Positions 8,258 through 17,884 of a stretch of 64,000 nt of DNA are shown one piece after another. The DNA lies in contig NZ_JAAGWZ010000001.1 of assembly GCF_010686725.1 (NCBI RefSeq), forward strand, positions 1,116,001-1,180,000, read 5' to 3'. Made by a program: the position numbers and the translations under genes. The notes beneath the pieces were generated by a model, which worked only from the letters and a program-made list of their open reading frames with translations, had not been told where the DNA came from and ran no database searches. The stretch comes from Galbitalea soli. Its GTDB lineage: Bacteria > Actinomycetota > Actinomycetes > Actinomycetales > Microbacteriaceae. Each line of letters opens with the position of its first letter. Within the stretch, counting starts at the first letter, position 1.

Positions 8258-9391
8258 TCAGCGCCCCGCGCCCGCCGGTACCGCCGCGAACCCGCCCGCG
8301 AGCGACACGGCGTCGAGGCCGACCGCGCGCAGGGCCGACGCGGCACGGGCCGAGCGCACCCCCGTCGCGCAGTAGGCGACGACGAGCGCGGGTGAGTCGC
8401 CGAGCGCGCCGCGCGGGTCATCCAGCAGGATTCCCAGCGGCACCAGCTCGTCGCCGTCTAGGTGGCCCGCCTCGTGCTCGTGGGGCTCGCGCACGTCGAC
8501 GAGCCGCACCGCGCCGGACTGGCGCAGCGACGCCAGCTCCCCCGCGGTCACGGTGGGGGCGGCGGGCTCGACCCCGCAGAACTCCTCGTAGTCGATGAGC
8601 TCGGCGACCGGCACGCGGCCCGGCGCGCGGCGGAGCCGGAACTCGGCCCAGCTGCCGGAGAGCGCGTCGAGGGTCTGCACGCGCCCGAGCAGCGGCTCGC
8701 CCAGTCCGGTGATGAGTTTGATCGCCTCGGTCGCCATCATCGCCCCGATCGTCGCGCAGGCGGTCGCGAGCACCCCGGCCTCGGCGCAGGAGAGCACCTC
8801 GCCGGGGGCGGGCGGCACGGGGTGCAGGTCGCGGTAGTCGAGCGATCGGTCATGCGGTGCGCCCTCCCAGAACACGGTGACCTGCCCGTCGTAGCGCAGC
8901 ACCGAGCCCCACACGTAGGGCAGGCGGAGGATCGCGGCGGCGTCGTTCGCGAGGTAGCGCGTGCTGAAGTTGTCGGTGCCGTCGACGATCAGGTCGTACT
9001 CGGCGAAGAGCGCGAGCGCGTTGCCGCGGTCCAGTCGCACGGCGTGCTGCCGCACGGTGACGTGCGGCGTGAGCGCCGCGATCGCCCGGGCGGCGCTGGC
9101 CGTCTTCGCCTCGCCGACACTCGCCGTCTGGTGGATGACCTGCCGCTGCAGATTCGACCGGTCGACCACATCGTCGTCCACGACGCCGATCACGCCCACT
9201 CCCGCCGCCGCCAGATACTGCAGCACCGGGGAGCCGAGGCCACCCGCCCCCAGCACGAGGACGCGCGCCGCCGCGAGCCGCGCCTGGCCGATCGCGCCGA
9301 AACCGGGCAGCGCGATGGTGCGCGCCGATCGCTCGGCCTGGTCGTCGTCGAGCCGGTCGGCCGGCTGCACGACGGGCGGCAGTGATCCCAT
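8258..9391 (-). CDS. moeB: MoeB/MoeZ-type adenylyltransferase with C-terminal rhodanese domain
   Basis: 377 residues. The ThiF-like domain covers residues 20-250: the nucleotide-binding GAGGLGSPVLQYLAAAG, Asp/Arg motif NLQRQVIHQ, and the transfer-cysteine region SCAEAGVLATACATIG. The rhodanese domain covers about residues 280-377 with active-site VVAYCATGVRSA. It activates the MoaD C-terminus with ATP and can also deliver sulfur. The ATG at 9391 is preceded by GAGGAG; a longer in-frame extension lacks a ribosome site. It converges on moaD with an 11-base gap. Confidence 0.93.
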   Translation of the reverse strand: MGSLPPVVQPADRLDDDQAERSARTIALPGFGAIGQARLAAARVLVLGAGGLGSPVLQYLAAAGVGVIGVVDDDVVDRSNLQRQVIHQTASVGEAKTASAARAIAALTPHVTVRQHAVRLDRGNALALFAEYDLIVDGTDNFSTRYLANDAAAILRLPYVWGSVLRYDGQVTVFWEGAPHDRSLDYRDLHPVPPAPGEVLSCAEAGVLATACATIGAMMATEAIKLITGLGEPLLGRVQTLDALSGSWAEFRLRRAPGRVPVAELIDYEEFCGVEPAAPTVTAGELASLRQSGAVRLVDVREPHEHEAGHLDGDELVPLGILLDDPRGALGDSPALVVAYCATGVRSARAASALRAVGLDAVSLAGGFAAVPAGAGR

Positions 9392-9560
9392 GCTGCGTCT
9401 CCTCACGAACCGCCAGTTTAACCGCCCGCGAAAACTGGGCGCCGGCTGACCGTTTGGTAACGAACGAGTCACGGCGAGCATCCGGACCAAACCCCCCGGG
9501 TGACGGTGGCGAACCCCCTGCACAACCGCACCACTCCAACTCGCAAAGGATCACGACATC

Positions 9561-10229
9561 ATGCGCACCTTCCAGAAGACCGCCATCAGCATCGCCTCCG
9601 CGGCGCTCCTCATCGGCGGACTCGCCGCCTGCTCGAGCACCGCGTCGACCTCCGGCGACAGCGCGAGCACGCCGAGCGCCAACACCTCGCCCACGCCGAT
9701 CGCCCAGATCGACTCGCTCGCCGGTGTCGACACCCAGGTCACGCTCGACCCCGGGTTCCTCGCCGCGCTGACGAGCCTGAAGCTCACGCCCGGCGTCATC
9801 GGAACGGCGACGCTGACCGACGGCGCGCTGCACTTCCCGATCACGGGCGGCAACGTCAAGTACTTCGACCCGAAGCAGTCCTACCGCCCGTACGTGCAGG
9901 GTGAGATCGACCACAACGGCTCGGGCATCTCGCTCACCGCGGGCAAGACGACCGTGCAGCTCACCAACTTCGTGATCGACCCGGGTACCTCCAAGCTCAT
10001 GGGCACCGTCTCGGCCAACGGCGTGAAGGTCGCCGACAACGTATACATCTTCAGCCTGCACGGCCAGACCCTCAAGCCGCTCTACAAGGACGCCGACGGC
10101 AACGCGGTGCTCGAGGGCACCGAGGTCTACGTCTCGGCTGACGCCGCCGCGCTGCTCGACAAGACCTTCGGCACCACGGCCGTCACCGACAAGCTCCTCG
10201 TGGGCGTCGCCAAGATCACCGTCAAGTAG
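9561..10229 (+). CDS. hypothetical secreted lipoprotein
   Basis: 222 residues. The signal peptide has a lipobox (GGLAAC, Cys near residue 28), followed by a Ser/Thr-rich spacer to about residue 50 and a beta-rich globular domain (GTATLTDGALHFPITGGNV ... VKVADNVYIFSLHGQTL). It is predicted to be anchored to the outer face of the membrane. The upstream AAAGGATCACGACATC supplies a good ribosome site. It is a single-gene transcript ended by a strong hairpin. I do not recognise the family. Confidence 0.75.
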   Translation: MRTFQKTAISIASAALLIGGLAACSSTASTSGDSASTPSANTSPTPIAQIDSLAGVDTQVTLDPGFLAALTSLKLTPGVIGTATLTDGALHFPITGGNVKYFDPKQSYRPYVQGEIDHNGSGISLTAGKTTVQLTNFVIDPGTSKLMGTVSANGVKVADNVYIFSLHGQTLKPLYKDADGNAVLEGTEVYVSADAAALLDKTFGTTAVTDKLLVGVAKITVK

Positions 10230-10328
10230 GTCACCGGCACCCCGCCGGCGCAGCTGGCACCCGCACGAACCACCGTGCACCGAACCACCCCGAGTCGCCG
10301 CTCCCACCGGAGCGGATGACCTCGAACG

Positions 10329-10361
10329 AAGCCCGTCACGCGAACCCCGCGTGACGGGCTT
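10329..10361 (+). terminator. intrinsic terminator after the lipoprotein gene
   Basis: A perfect 14-bp stem (AAGCCCGTCACGCG / CGCGTGACGGGCTT) with a five-base loop lies about 100 bases downstream of the lipoprotein stop. It also faces the convergent ispE gene and may act on both strands. Confidence 0.85.
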
Positions 10362-10385
10362 CGTCGCGTTCGGAGGGCCGGCGCG

Positions 10386-11321
10386 CTACTGGGTGACGAG
10401 CCGGGCGCCGTGCACCGGGCCGGTGGCGCGCACCACGTTCAGGCGCGCGGCGCTGAGCGCGATCTGCAGTTCGAGCGCGCCGTCGAGATCCGGGGCGAGG
10501 AAGGCGACGGTGGGGCCGGAGCCCGAGACGACGCCCGCGAGCGCGCCGTTCGCCTCACCCAGTTCGAGCACGCCGGCGAGCGAGGGCTCGAGGTGCAGGG
10601 CCGGGGCCTGCAGATCGTTGTAGAGGGTCTCGGCGAGCATGTGCGGGTCGCCCGCGCGCAGCGCCTGCAGCACGTTGGCGTCGACGCTCGGCTGCGGGTC
10701 GGCGGGGAAGATGTCCTGCGCGTGACGCTCCCGGTGCCGGTCGAGTTCGCGGTAGACATCGGGGGTCGAGAGCCCGAAATCGGCGACGACGAGCACCCAC
10801 TGGAACTGACCCTGCGCGAGCGCCGGGCTCAACTGATCGCCGCGACCCGTGCCGATCGCGGTGCCGCCGGTGAGGGCGAAGGGAACATCCGCGCCCAGCT
10901 GGGCGGCGAGCGACAGCATCTCCTCGCGGGGCAGCTCGGTGCCCCAGAGCGCGTCGCAGGCGAGGAGCGTCGCCGCCGCATCCGCCGAACCGCCGCCCAT
11001 GCCGCCGGTGACGGGAACGTGCTTGCCGATCTCCAGGTGCGCGCCACCGCGGAACCCGGTGCGACGGGCGAGCAGGCGCGCGGCCTTGATCGCGATGTTG
11101 GAGCCGTCCGTCGGCACCCGCGACAGTTCGACGGTGCCGGCGACCTCCACCGAGAAGTCGTCGGCCGGGTAGGCGCGCACCTCCTCGTAGAGGGAGACGG
11201 CCTGGTAGGCGATGGCCACGTCGTGGTAGCCGTCATCGAGAAGGGCGCCCACCTTCAGGAAGACATTGATCTTGCCGGGCGCCTTCGCGTGCACCATCTT
11301 CGGAGCGGCCACGGAGGTCAT
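10386..11321 (-). CDS. ispE: 4-diphosphocytidyl-2-C-methyl-D-erythritol kinase
   Basis: A 311-residue GHMP kinase. The N-terminal motif is [14 protein letters not shown] and the ATP-binding glycine loop is [17 protein letters not shown] (about residues 97-113); a C-terminal GHMP motif is [13 protein letters not shown]. It phosphorylates CDP-methylerythritol in the MEP isoprenoid pathway. It follows rsmA in many actinobacteria; here a quinone oxidoreductase gene intervenes. Confidence 0.95.
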   Translation of the reverse strand: MTSVAAPKMVHAKAPGKINVFLKVGALLDDGYHDVAIAYQAVSLYEEVRAYPADDFSVEVAGTVELSRVPTDGSNIAIKAARLLARRTGFRGGAHLEIGKHVPVTGGMGGGSADAAATLLACDALWGTELPREEMLSLAAQLGADVPFALTGGTAIGTGRGDQLSPALAQGQFQWVLVVADFGLSTPDVYRELDRHRERHAQDIFPADPQPSVDANVLQALRAGDPHMLAETLYNDLQAPALHLEPSLAGVLELGEANGALAGVVSGSGPTVAFLAPDLDGALELQIALSAARLNVVRATGPVHGARLVTQ

Positions 11322-11421
11322 GCAACCAACCTAGTCGAGCCGCAGAGGGCTCGGTGACACCCTTCGCGGGCCGCCGCACGACCGATCGAACGACCCGTCA
11401 CCACCGGCTCGCGATCCCCGC

Positions 11422-12426
11422 TCAGGGCGTGAGGAGGATCTTGCCGGAGTGGGCCCCCGAGGCCATTCGGCGGTGGGCCTCGGCGGCGCTCTCGAACGGG
11501 AACACCGAGTCGGTGACGGTGCGGATGCGCCCCTCCGCGTACAGCGGCATCACCCGGTCGCGCACGCCCGCCAGAATCTCCGCGCGCTCGGCGAAGGGTC
11601 GCGCCCGCAGGGTGGTGGCCCAGATGCGGCCGCGCCGCCGCATGAGCTCCCCGAGGTCGACGATGCCCGGCGCGCCGCTCTGATTGGCGATGATCATGAC
11701 CGTTCCACCGGTGCGCAGCACCCGCACGTTGCGGTCGAGATAGTCGCCGCCCACCAGGTCGAGCACGACGTCGACGCCCGGGGCGGAGCCGTCCGCCGGT
11801 GCGGCGGCGGCGATCACCTCCGCAAAATCCTCGGCGCGATAGTCGATGCCGATGGCCCCCAGACGCTCGCAGAACGCCACCTTCGCGGGTCCGCCCGCGG
11901 TCGCGAACACCGTCGCACCCAGCGCGGCGCCGAGCTGGACGGCGAACGACCCGACGCCGCTCGAGCCGCCGTGCACGAGCATCCGCTGCCCCGGTCGCAG
12001 TCCCGCGGCCATGACGACGTTCGCCCACACCGTCGCGGCCGCCTCGGGGATGCCCGCCGCGTCGACGAGGTCGACCGAGTCGGGCACCGGCAGCACGAGC
12101 GCGGCGTCGACGGCCAGCCGCTCGGCGTAGCCACCACCGGGGGTGAGCGCGCAGACACGGTCGCCGACCGCGAAGCGGGGGCGCGCGATGCCGTCCGTCG
12201 CGGGTGCTCCGACCGACGCGATCACACCCGAGACCTCCATGCCCGGCCACTCCGGGGCACCGGCGGGAGGCGGATAGTGCCCGGCGACCTGGTGCAGATC
12301 GGCGCGGTTGACCCCCGCGGCCGCGACACGGATGACCACCTGCCCGGGCCCCGCCACCGGATCGTCGAGCTCCCCCACCGTGAGCACCTCCGGCCCGCCG
12401 AAGCACGGGATGACGACCGCGCGCAC
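11422..12426 (-). CDS. NADPH:quinone oxidoreductase-like MDR protein
   Basis: A 334-residue medium-chain reductase. The N-terminal GroES-like domain is MRAVVIPCFGGPEVL; the Rossmann NADPH motif is VHGGSSGVGSFAVQLG near residues 150-165. No structural-zinc cysteine cluster is visible, as expected for the zeta-crystallin/QOR branch. It follows the rsmA stop by one base and is probably cotranscribed with rsmA and tatD. It likely reduces quinones or enones with NADPH. Confidence 0.85.
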   Translation of the reverse strand: MRAVVIPCFGGPEVLTVGELDDPVAGPGQVVIRVAAAGVNRADLHQVAGHYPPPAGAPEWPGMEVSGVIASVGAPATDGIARPRFAVGDRVCALTPGGGYAERLAVDAALVLPVPDSVDLVDAAGIPEAAATVWANVVMAAGLRPGQRMLVHGGSSGVGSFAVQLGAALGATVFATAGGPAKVAFCERLGAIGIDYRAEDFAEVIAAAAPADGSAPGVDVVLDLVGGDYLDRNVRVLRTGGTVMIIANQSGAPGIVDLGELMRRRGRIWATTLRARPFAERAEILAGVRDRVMPLYAEGRIRTVTDSVFPFESAAEAHRRMASGAHSGKILLTP

Positions 12427-12427
12427 G

Positions 12428-13282
12428 CTACGCCGCCCGGGCGATCGCGAGGAAGTCGGCGATCGTGAGCTCCTCGCCGCGACTCGTCGGGGCGAGCCCG
12501 GCGGCCTCGATGCGGGCGGAGGCGTGCGCGGAGTCGCCGAGCACCTCGGAGAGCGCCTGGCGCAGCATCTTGCGGCGCTGCTGGAACGCCGCGTCGATGA
12601 GGGCGAAGGTCGACCGACGCTCCTCCTCCGTGCCGAGCTGCTCGTGCCGCTCGAAGCCGACGAGGACCGAGTCGACGTTGGGCACGGGCCAGAACACCTG
12701 GCGCGACACGGTGCCCGCGAGCCGGAAGTCGCCGTACCAGGCGGCCTTCGCGCTCGGACTGCCGTAGACCTTCGAGCCGGGGGTCGCCGCGAGGCGATGC
12801 CCCACCTCCGCCTGCACCATCACGAGGCCGCGGTCGAGGCTCGGGAACGTCTCCAGGAAGTGCAGCAGAACCGGCACCGAGACGTTGTAGGGGAGATTGG
12901 CGACGAGGACGGAGGGGGCGGGGTCGAGCGTGCGGACGGTCAGCGCGTCGGCGGTGATGACGGTGAGGCGGGCGTCCGGTTGCAGCGTGCCGACGGTGAG
13001 CGGCAGCTGGGCGGCGAGGCGCCGGTCGATCTCGACCGCGATCACCTCGGCCCCCGTTTCGAGCAGGCCGAGCGTCAGCGAGCCGAGCCCGGGACCCACC
13101 TCGACGACCGTCTGCCCCGCCGCCACCCCGGCGAGCCGCACGATGCGCCGCACCGTGTTCGCGTCGATCACGAAGTTCTGACCGAGCTTCTTGGTGGGCT
13201 GGATGCCGAGCAGTTCGGCGAGGTCGCGAATCTCGGCGGGGCCGAGCAGGGCGGCGGAGTCGGTCGTCATGAGGGGGCTCAA
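12428..13282 (-). CDS. rsmA: 16S rRNA (adenine1518-N6/adenine1519-N6)-dimethyltransferase
   Basis: A 284-residue KsgA-family enzyme with KKLGQNFVIDANTV at the N-terminus, SAM-binding VEVGPGLGSLT and the adenine-specific methyltransferase motif NLPYNVSVPVLLH. It dimethylates two adjacent adenosines in the 3' terminal hairpin of 16S rRNA. The start overlaps tatD by four bases; a second in-frame ATG (13270) is possible. Mycobacteria carry rpfB between tatD and rsmA; it is absent here. Confidence 0.95.
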   Translation of the reverse strand: MSPLMTTDSAALLGPAEIRDLAELLGIQPTKKLGQNFVIDANTVRRIVRLAGVAAGQTVVEVGPGLGSLTLGLLETGAEVIAVEIDRRLAAQLPLTVGTLQPDARLTVITADALTVRTLDPAPSVLVANLPYNVSVPVLLHFLETFPSLDRGLVMVQAEVGHRLAATPGSKVYGSPSAKAAWYGDFRLAGTVSRQVFWPVPNVDSVLVGFERHEQLGTEEERRSTFALIDAAFQQRRKMLRQALSEVLGDSAHASARIEAAGLAPTSRGEELTIADFLAIARAA

Positions 13283-14160
13283 GATTCGGTCTGGGGCGCG
13301 GGCGGGTCGGTGACGGGCTCCGAATCCCAGCGCCCGTACACCTCCTCGGTGTTGGAGGCGATGAGGGCCCCGAGCATCGACACCTCCGTGCCGAGGTGGG
13401 CGGCCATCGCGCGCACGGTGTGCGGGATGAGGTACGGGGCGTTGGGGCGACCGCGGAACGGCACGGGCGTGAGGTAGGGCGCGTCGGTCTCGACGAGCAC
13501 GAGCCGCCGCGGAACCACCTCGAGCGCCTCGCGGAGGGCGGGGGCGTTCTTGAAGGTCACGGTGCCGGCGAAGGAGAGGTACCAGCCGTGCTCGGCGCAG
13601 ACGCGCGCCAGCTCGACGTCTCCGCTGAAGCAGTGGAACACGGTGCGCTCGGGAGCGCCGACGCGCAGGAGCGTCTCGACCACCTGCTGGTGCGCGTCGC
13701 GGTCGTGGATCTGCAGGGCGATGCCGTGCCGCTTCGCGATCTCGATGTGCGCCTCGAAGGAGCGCTGCTGGGCGGCGCGGCCCTCCTCGCCCGTGCGGAA
13801 GAAGTCGAGACCGGTCTCGCCGACGGCGCGCACGCGCGGTCGGCCCGCGAGGGTGTCGATCTGCTCCAGCGCGTCGTCGAGGGTGCCGGCGGCGTCGAGC
13901 AGCGGCGCCTCGTTCGGGTGCAGCGCGACCGCCGCGAGCACGCGCGGCTCGACCGCCGCGATGTCGGCCGACCAGTACGAGGAGGCGAGATCGGTGCCCA
14001 CCTGCACGACACCGCGGACCCCGACACTGGATGCCCGGTCGAGGTGCTCGCGGTAGTCGAGGGTATTCGCGCCCTGCTCGTACTCCAGGTGCGTGTGGTT
14101 GTCGTAGACGCCCACGACGAGTGCCTCGGGAAGCGGCGGATACTCGCGTTCGTCAGCCAT
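13279..14160 (-). CDS. TatD family metal-dependent deoxyribonuclease
   Basis: A 293-residue amidohydrolase-fold protein. Metal ligands are in YDNHTHLEY (HxH), GETGLDFF (Glu), IHDRDAHQ and FHCFSGD (His), and VETDAPYLTPVP (Asp), all in family order. It hydrolyses DNA ends or acts in DNA quality control. It lies between metG and rsmA, the usual actinobacterial order. Confidence 0.92.
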   Translation of the reverse strand: MADEREYPPLPEALVVGVYDNHTHLEYEQGANTLDYREHLDRASSVGVRGVVQVGTDLASSYWSADIAAVEPRVLAAVALHPNEAPLLDAAGTLDDALEQIDTLAGRPRVRAVGETGLDFFRTGEEGRAAQQRSFEAHIEIAKRHGIALQIHDRDAHQQVVETLLRVGAPERTVFHCFSGDVELARVCAEHGWYLSFAGTVTFKNAPALREALEVVPRRLVLVETDAPYLTPVPFRGRPNAPYLIPHTVRAMAAHLGTEVSMLGALIASNTEEVYGRWDSEPVTDPPAPQTES

Positions 14161-14172
14161 GCTGCGAGCGTA

Positions 14173-15762
14173 TCAACCGGCGGTCGCTTCGGCTTCCTGC
14201 TCGATGCGGGGGAACAGCGCCTCCAGCGGCGAGACGGCCGAACCGGCGGGGAGCTGACCCCACTCGCCCGCGGCGGGGATGAGCTGATCATCCAGGGTGC
14301 CCAGCGTGCCGGCCCCGAGCGCGTCCCACAGCGTGGCCGTCGCCTTGGGGATGACCGGCGAGAGCAGCACCGCGAGTGCCCGCAGCCCCTCCGCCGCCGT
14401 GTAGAGCACGGTGCCGAGTCGCGCGCGCGTCTCGTCGTTCTTGGCGAGCACCCACGGCTCCTGAATCGTGATGTAGCCGTTGAGCTCGTCGACGATCGTC
14501 CAGATCGCGGCGACCGCCTCGTGGATGGCGAAGAGCTGCATCGCGGCGTCGGCCTTCGCGACGGCGTCGGCGACCACCCGCTGGATGGCGAGATCGGGCT
14601 CGCTGTACTCGGCCGGCGCGGGCAGCTCACCGGCGTAGTACCGGGTGACCATCGCCACGACGCGCGAGGCGAGGTTGCCGAAGCCGTTCGCGAGCTCCGA
14701 CTGGTAGCGCGCGCTCAGATCCTCCCAGTTGAAGGAGCCGTCCTGGCCGAAGCTGACGGCGCGCATGAAGTAGTAGCGGAACGCGTCGCTGCCGAAGGTG
14801 TCGGTGATCTCGTTCGGGGCGATGCCGGTGAGCTTCGACTTCGACATCTTCTCGCCGCCCACCAGGAGCCAGCCGTGGCCGAATACGTGCTTGGGCACCT
14901 CGAGACCGGCGGCCATGAGCATGGCGGGCCAGATGACGGCGTGGAAGCGCGCGATGTCCTTACCGACGATCTGGATCGCGGGCCAGCGACGACGGAACTC
15001 CTCGTCGTCGGTGCCGTAGCCGATCGCGGTGATGTAGTTGAGCAGCGCGTCGAACCACACGTAGAGCACGTGGCTGTGGTCCCAGGGGATCTGGATGCCC
15101 CAGTCGAAGCTCGACCGGGAGATCGACAGGTCGTTGAGCCCCTGCTTCACGAAGGAGATGATCTCGTTGCGCACGCTCGCCGGCTGGATGAAGTCGGGCC
15201 GGGTCTCGTAGAGGTCGAGCAGCGCCTGCTGGAACTGGCTCATGCGGAAGAAGTAGTTGGTCTCCTTGAGCACCTCGACCGGTCGGCCGTGGATCTTGCA
15301 GACCAGCTGACCCGCGAAGTCGCCCTCCGGCGTCTCCATGAGGTCGTCGAGCTGCTTGTACTCCTCGCAGCCGACGCAGTAGTAACCCTCGTACTCACCC
15401 TTGTAGATGAAGCCGTCGTCGTGCAGCTTCTGCAGGAAGATGAGGACCGCCTTCTCGTGGCGCTCCTCGGAGGTGCGGATGAAGTCGTCGTTGCGGATGT
15501 CGATCGTCTCGAGCAGCGGGAGCCAGGCATCCGTCACGAGCTTGTCGGCCCAGGCCTTGGGGGTGGTGTCGTTGGCGACCGCCGTGCGCAGGATCTTCTG
15601 GCCGTGCTCGTCGGTTCCGGTCAGCAGCCAGGTGTCGTCCCCGCTCTGGCGGTGCCAGCGGGTGAGGATGTCGGCCGCGACCTCCGTGTACGCGTGCCCG
15701 ATGTGGGGCACGTCGTTGACGTAGAAGATGGGCGTACAGAGGTAGAACGACTCGCCGGGCAT
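14173..15762 (-). CDS. metG: methionyl-tRNA synthetase
   Basis: A 529-residue class I synthetase. The HIGH motif (VPHIGHAYTE) is near residue 18 and KMSKSKL is near residue 307. A zinc-knob region contains CVGCEEY and a later VCKIHG. The anticodon-binding helical domain ends the protein, and no C-terminal EMAP-like tRNA-binding domain is present. It charges tRNA-Met. It heads the minus-strand metG-tatD-rsmA run. Confidence 0.96.
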   Translation of the reverse strand: MPGESFYLCTPIFYVNDVPHIGHAYTEVAADILTRWHRQSGDDTWLLTGTDEHGQKILRTAVANDTTPKAWADKLVTDAWLPLLETIDIRNDDFIRTSEERHEKAVLIFLQKLHDDGFIYKGEYEGYYCVGCEEYKQLDDLMETPEGDFAGQLVCKIHGRPVEVLKETNYFFRMSQFQQALLDLYETRPDFIQPASVRNEIISFVKQGLNDLSISRSSFDWGIQIPWDHSHVLYVWFDALLNYITAIGYGTDDEEFRRRWPAIQIVGKDIARFHAVIWPAMLMAAGLEVPKHVFGHGWLLVGGEKMSKSKLTGIAPNEITDTFGSDAFRYYFMRAVSFGQDGSFNWEDLSARYQSELANGFGNLASRVVAMVTRYYAGELPAPAEYSEPDLAIQRVVADAVAKADAAMQLFAIHEAVAAIWTIVDELNGYITIQEPWVLAKNDETRARLGTVLYTAAEGLRALAVLLSPVIPKATATLWDALGAGTLGTLDDQLIPAAGEWGQLPAGSAVSPLEALFPRIEQEAEATAG

Positions 15763-15831
15763 CCCACGATTCTACTGGGCGGCGCCGCGGTGTTACGCGG
15801 GCGGCACCGGGGTGGGATGCCCGGTCGCGCG

Positions 15832-16737
15832 TCAGGCGAGGCGGGCGAGATCCTCGGCCGTCAGCTCGAGCGTGAACGACTCGACGAGGCTCGTGAGCTG
15901 CTGTGGCGTGCGGGCGCTCGCGATGGGCGCACCCACGGTCGGCTGCGCGCGCAGCCAGGCGAGCGCGACAGCCGTGACGCTCACGCCGTGCGCTGCCGCG
16001 ATGTCGTCGAGGGTCGCGAGAAGGTCGACGTTCGCGGGGGTGTCGAGGTAGGCGGCGACGCCTCCGGCACGCGCCGAGTCGACCGTCACGCCCGGGCGGT
16101 ACTTGCCGGTGAGGAAGCCGCTGGCGAGCGAGGAGTAGGGAAGCTCGGCGATACCGAGCTGCCCGAGGGTGGGGAGCAGGGTCTCCTCGATGCCCCGGTC
16201 GACGAGGTTGTACTTGTCCTGCGCGACGGTGAACGGGGTGAGCTCCAGGTCCTTCGCGAGGGCCACCGCGCTCGCGAGCCGCTCGGCGCCGAAGTTCGAG
16301 GCGCCGACCTCGCGGATCTTGCCCTGGGTCACCAGGTCGTGGAAGGCCGCAACATACTCCGACTGCTCGACGGTCTCGTCATCGCGGTGCGCGTAGTAGA
16401 GGTCGATGTGGTCGGTCTGCAGGCGGCGGAGCGAGTCCTCCACCGCGGCGTGGATGTTGCCGGAGGTGAGTCCGGGTCGCGCGGCGAGCGCGAACACCTT
16501 CGTGTGCACCTCCACCGCGTCGCGGGTGCCCCGCGCCGCGAACCACTCGCCGATGATCGTCTCGGACTCGCCGCCCGAGTTGCCCGGCACCCAGGCGGAG
16601 TAGACGTCGGCGGTGTCGATCGAGCGGCCGCCCGCCGCGACGAAGGCGTCGAGCACCGCGAAGCTCTCCTCGCGATCGCTGGTCCACCCGAAGGTGTTGC
16701 CGCCGAGGACGAGGGGGCCGAAGTCGAGCTGGGTCAT
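15832..16737 (-). CDS. aldo/keto reductase
   Basis: A 301-residue TIM-barrel oxidoreductase. The catalytic tetrad can be followed: Asp and Tyr in IDTADVYSAW, Lys in HTKVFAL, His in YYAHRDDE. The NADP-binding end is GAPIASARTPQQL. It resembles the general-stress YajO/Tas-like group. The physiological substrate is unknown. Confidence 0.88.
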   Translation of the reverse strand: MTQLDFGPLVLGGNTFGWTSDREESFAVLDAFVAAGGRSIDTADVYSAWVPGNSGGESETIIGEWFAARGTRDAVEVHTKVFALAARPGLTSGNIHAAVEDSLRRLQTDHIDLYYAHRDDETVEQSEYVAAFHDLVTQGKIREVGASNFGAERLASAVALAKDLELTPFTVAQDKYNLVDRGIEETLLPTLGQLGIAELPYSSLASGFLTGKYRPGVTVDSARAGGVAAYLDTPANVDLLATLDDIAAAHGVSVTAVALAWLRAQPTVGAPIASARTPQQLTSLVESFTLELTAEDLARLA

Positions 16738-16863
16738 GGGGGAATACCTTTCCGTAGGGACTCTTGCCCCAACGAGGCCGCCCGGCCCGGCATTCCCGCA
16801 GGGGTGCCCTCCGTCTGGCCCGGCCTCCCCGCGGAGGCCCGCCGCCCTGTGCGCCGTCCCGCG

Positions 16864-17802
16864 TCAGCGCGTCCGCGGCTCGCTCACGTCGAGCACGATC
16901 TTGCCCAGGCCGTGGCCCTTGGCCAGCCGCTCGTAGGCGGCCCGCACCTCGGTGAGCGGGTAGTGGGCGTACACCGGCACGACGAGCTCGCCGGCGCCGA
17001 GCATCCGCGCCAGCTGGATCATGGTCTCTCGTGCCGGCACGGCGGCCATTCCGTTCGCCTTCACGCCGTACTTCTTCACCGCGGCGCGGTCGGGCAGCGT
17101 GTTGATTCGCTTGTTCTCGACCCCGAGCGCGCGAGCCAGCTCGACGTTGCCGTCGCCGTGGGTGTCGATGAAGGCGTCAACGCCGTCGGGCACAATCTTT
17201 CGGATCCGATCGATGAGACCCTTGCCGTAGGCCACCGGGATCGCGCCCACGCTGCGCAGGAAGGCGTGGTTCTCCTCGCTCGCCGTCGCGATGACCGCCG
17301 CCCCCGCGCGCACGGCGAGCTGCGTGGCGATCACGCCGACGCCGCCCGCGGCACCGGCCACGACCACCGTGTCACCCCGGCGCACGTCGACCGCGCTGAC
17401 GCAGGCGAAGGCGGTGGTCCCGGCGACGTAGAGCGAGGCGGCCGCGTCCCACGCGGCGCCGTGCGGCTTCGGGATGACGCGGTCGGCCGCGATGACCACG
17501 TATTCGGCGTGCGCGCTGCGCTCGTCGCTGAACCCGATCACCTCGTCGCCCACCGAGACGAAATCGACCCCGGACCCCACACCCTCGACCACCCCGGCGA
17601 AGTCGCTGCCCTCGCCCTCGGGGAAGTGCGCGGGGAACATCGCGTGCATCGCACCGCTGCGGATCCCCGCCTCCCCCGGATTGATCGACGCCGCCACCAC
17701 GCGCACGCGCACCTGCCCCGCAGCGGGTTCGCGGTCGGCCACCTCCACGACCTGGAGCACCTCGGTGCCCCCGTACATCTCGAACTTCACGGCTTTCGAC
17801 AT
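16864..17802 (-). CDS. zinc-type alcohol dehydrogenase-like NADP-binding oxidoreductase
   Basis: A 312-residue MDR protein: GroES-like N-terminus (MSKAVKFEMYGGTEVLQVVE), then a Rossmann motif VVAGAAGGVGVIATQL. A strong ribosome site (GGAGGTCACCC) lies before ATG 17802, so the longer upstream frame is discarded. It belongs to the QOR-like group without obvious zinc ligands. It is a second MDR reductase about 4.4 kb from the one next to rsmA. Confidence 0.86.
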   Translation of the reverse strand: MSKAVKFEMYGGTEVLQVVEVADREPAAGQVRVRVVAASINPGEAGIRSGAMHAMFPAHFPEGEGSDFAGVVEGVGSGVDFVSVGDEVIGFSDERSAHAEYVVIAADRVIPKPHGAAWDAAASLYVAGTTAFACVSAVDVRRGDTVVVAGAAGGVGVIATQLAVRAGAAVIATASEENHAFLRSVGAIPVAYGKGLIDRIRKIVPDGVDAFIDTHGDGNVELARALGVENKRINTLPDRAAVKKYGVKANGMAAVPARETMIQLARMLGAGELVVPVYAHYPLTEVRAAYERLAKGHGLGKIVLDVSEPRTR

Positions 17803-17884
17803 GGGTGACCTCCAGTGGGCACGGCTCGGTGCGGCTTCGACCCCCAGTCTGCGCCTCGCCGCCGACTTCGTCATCCCCCGGCGG

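Noticed and set aside
13396-17808. Plus-strand open frame of 1470 codons across the metG-dehydrogenase block
   Set aside because: It lies antisense to five well-supported genes and is Arg/Glu/Val-rich low-complexity, the usual artefact of very GC-rich DNA.
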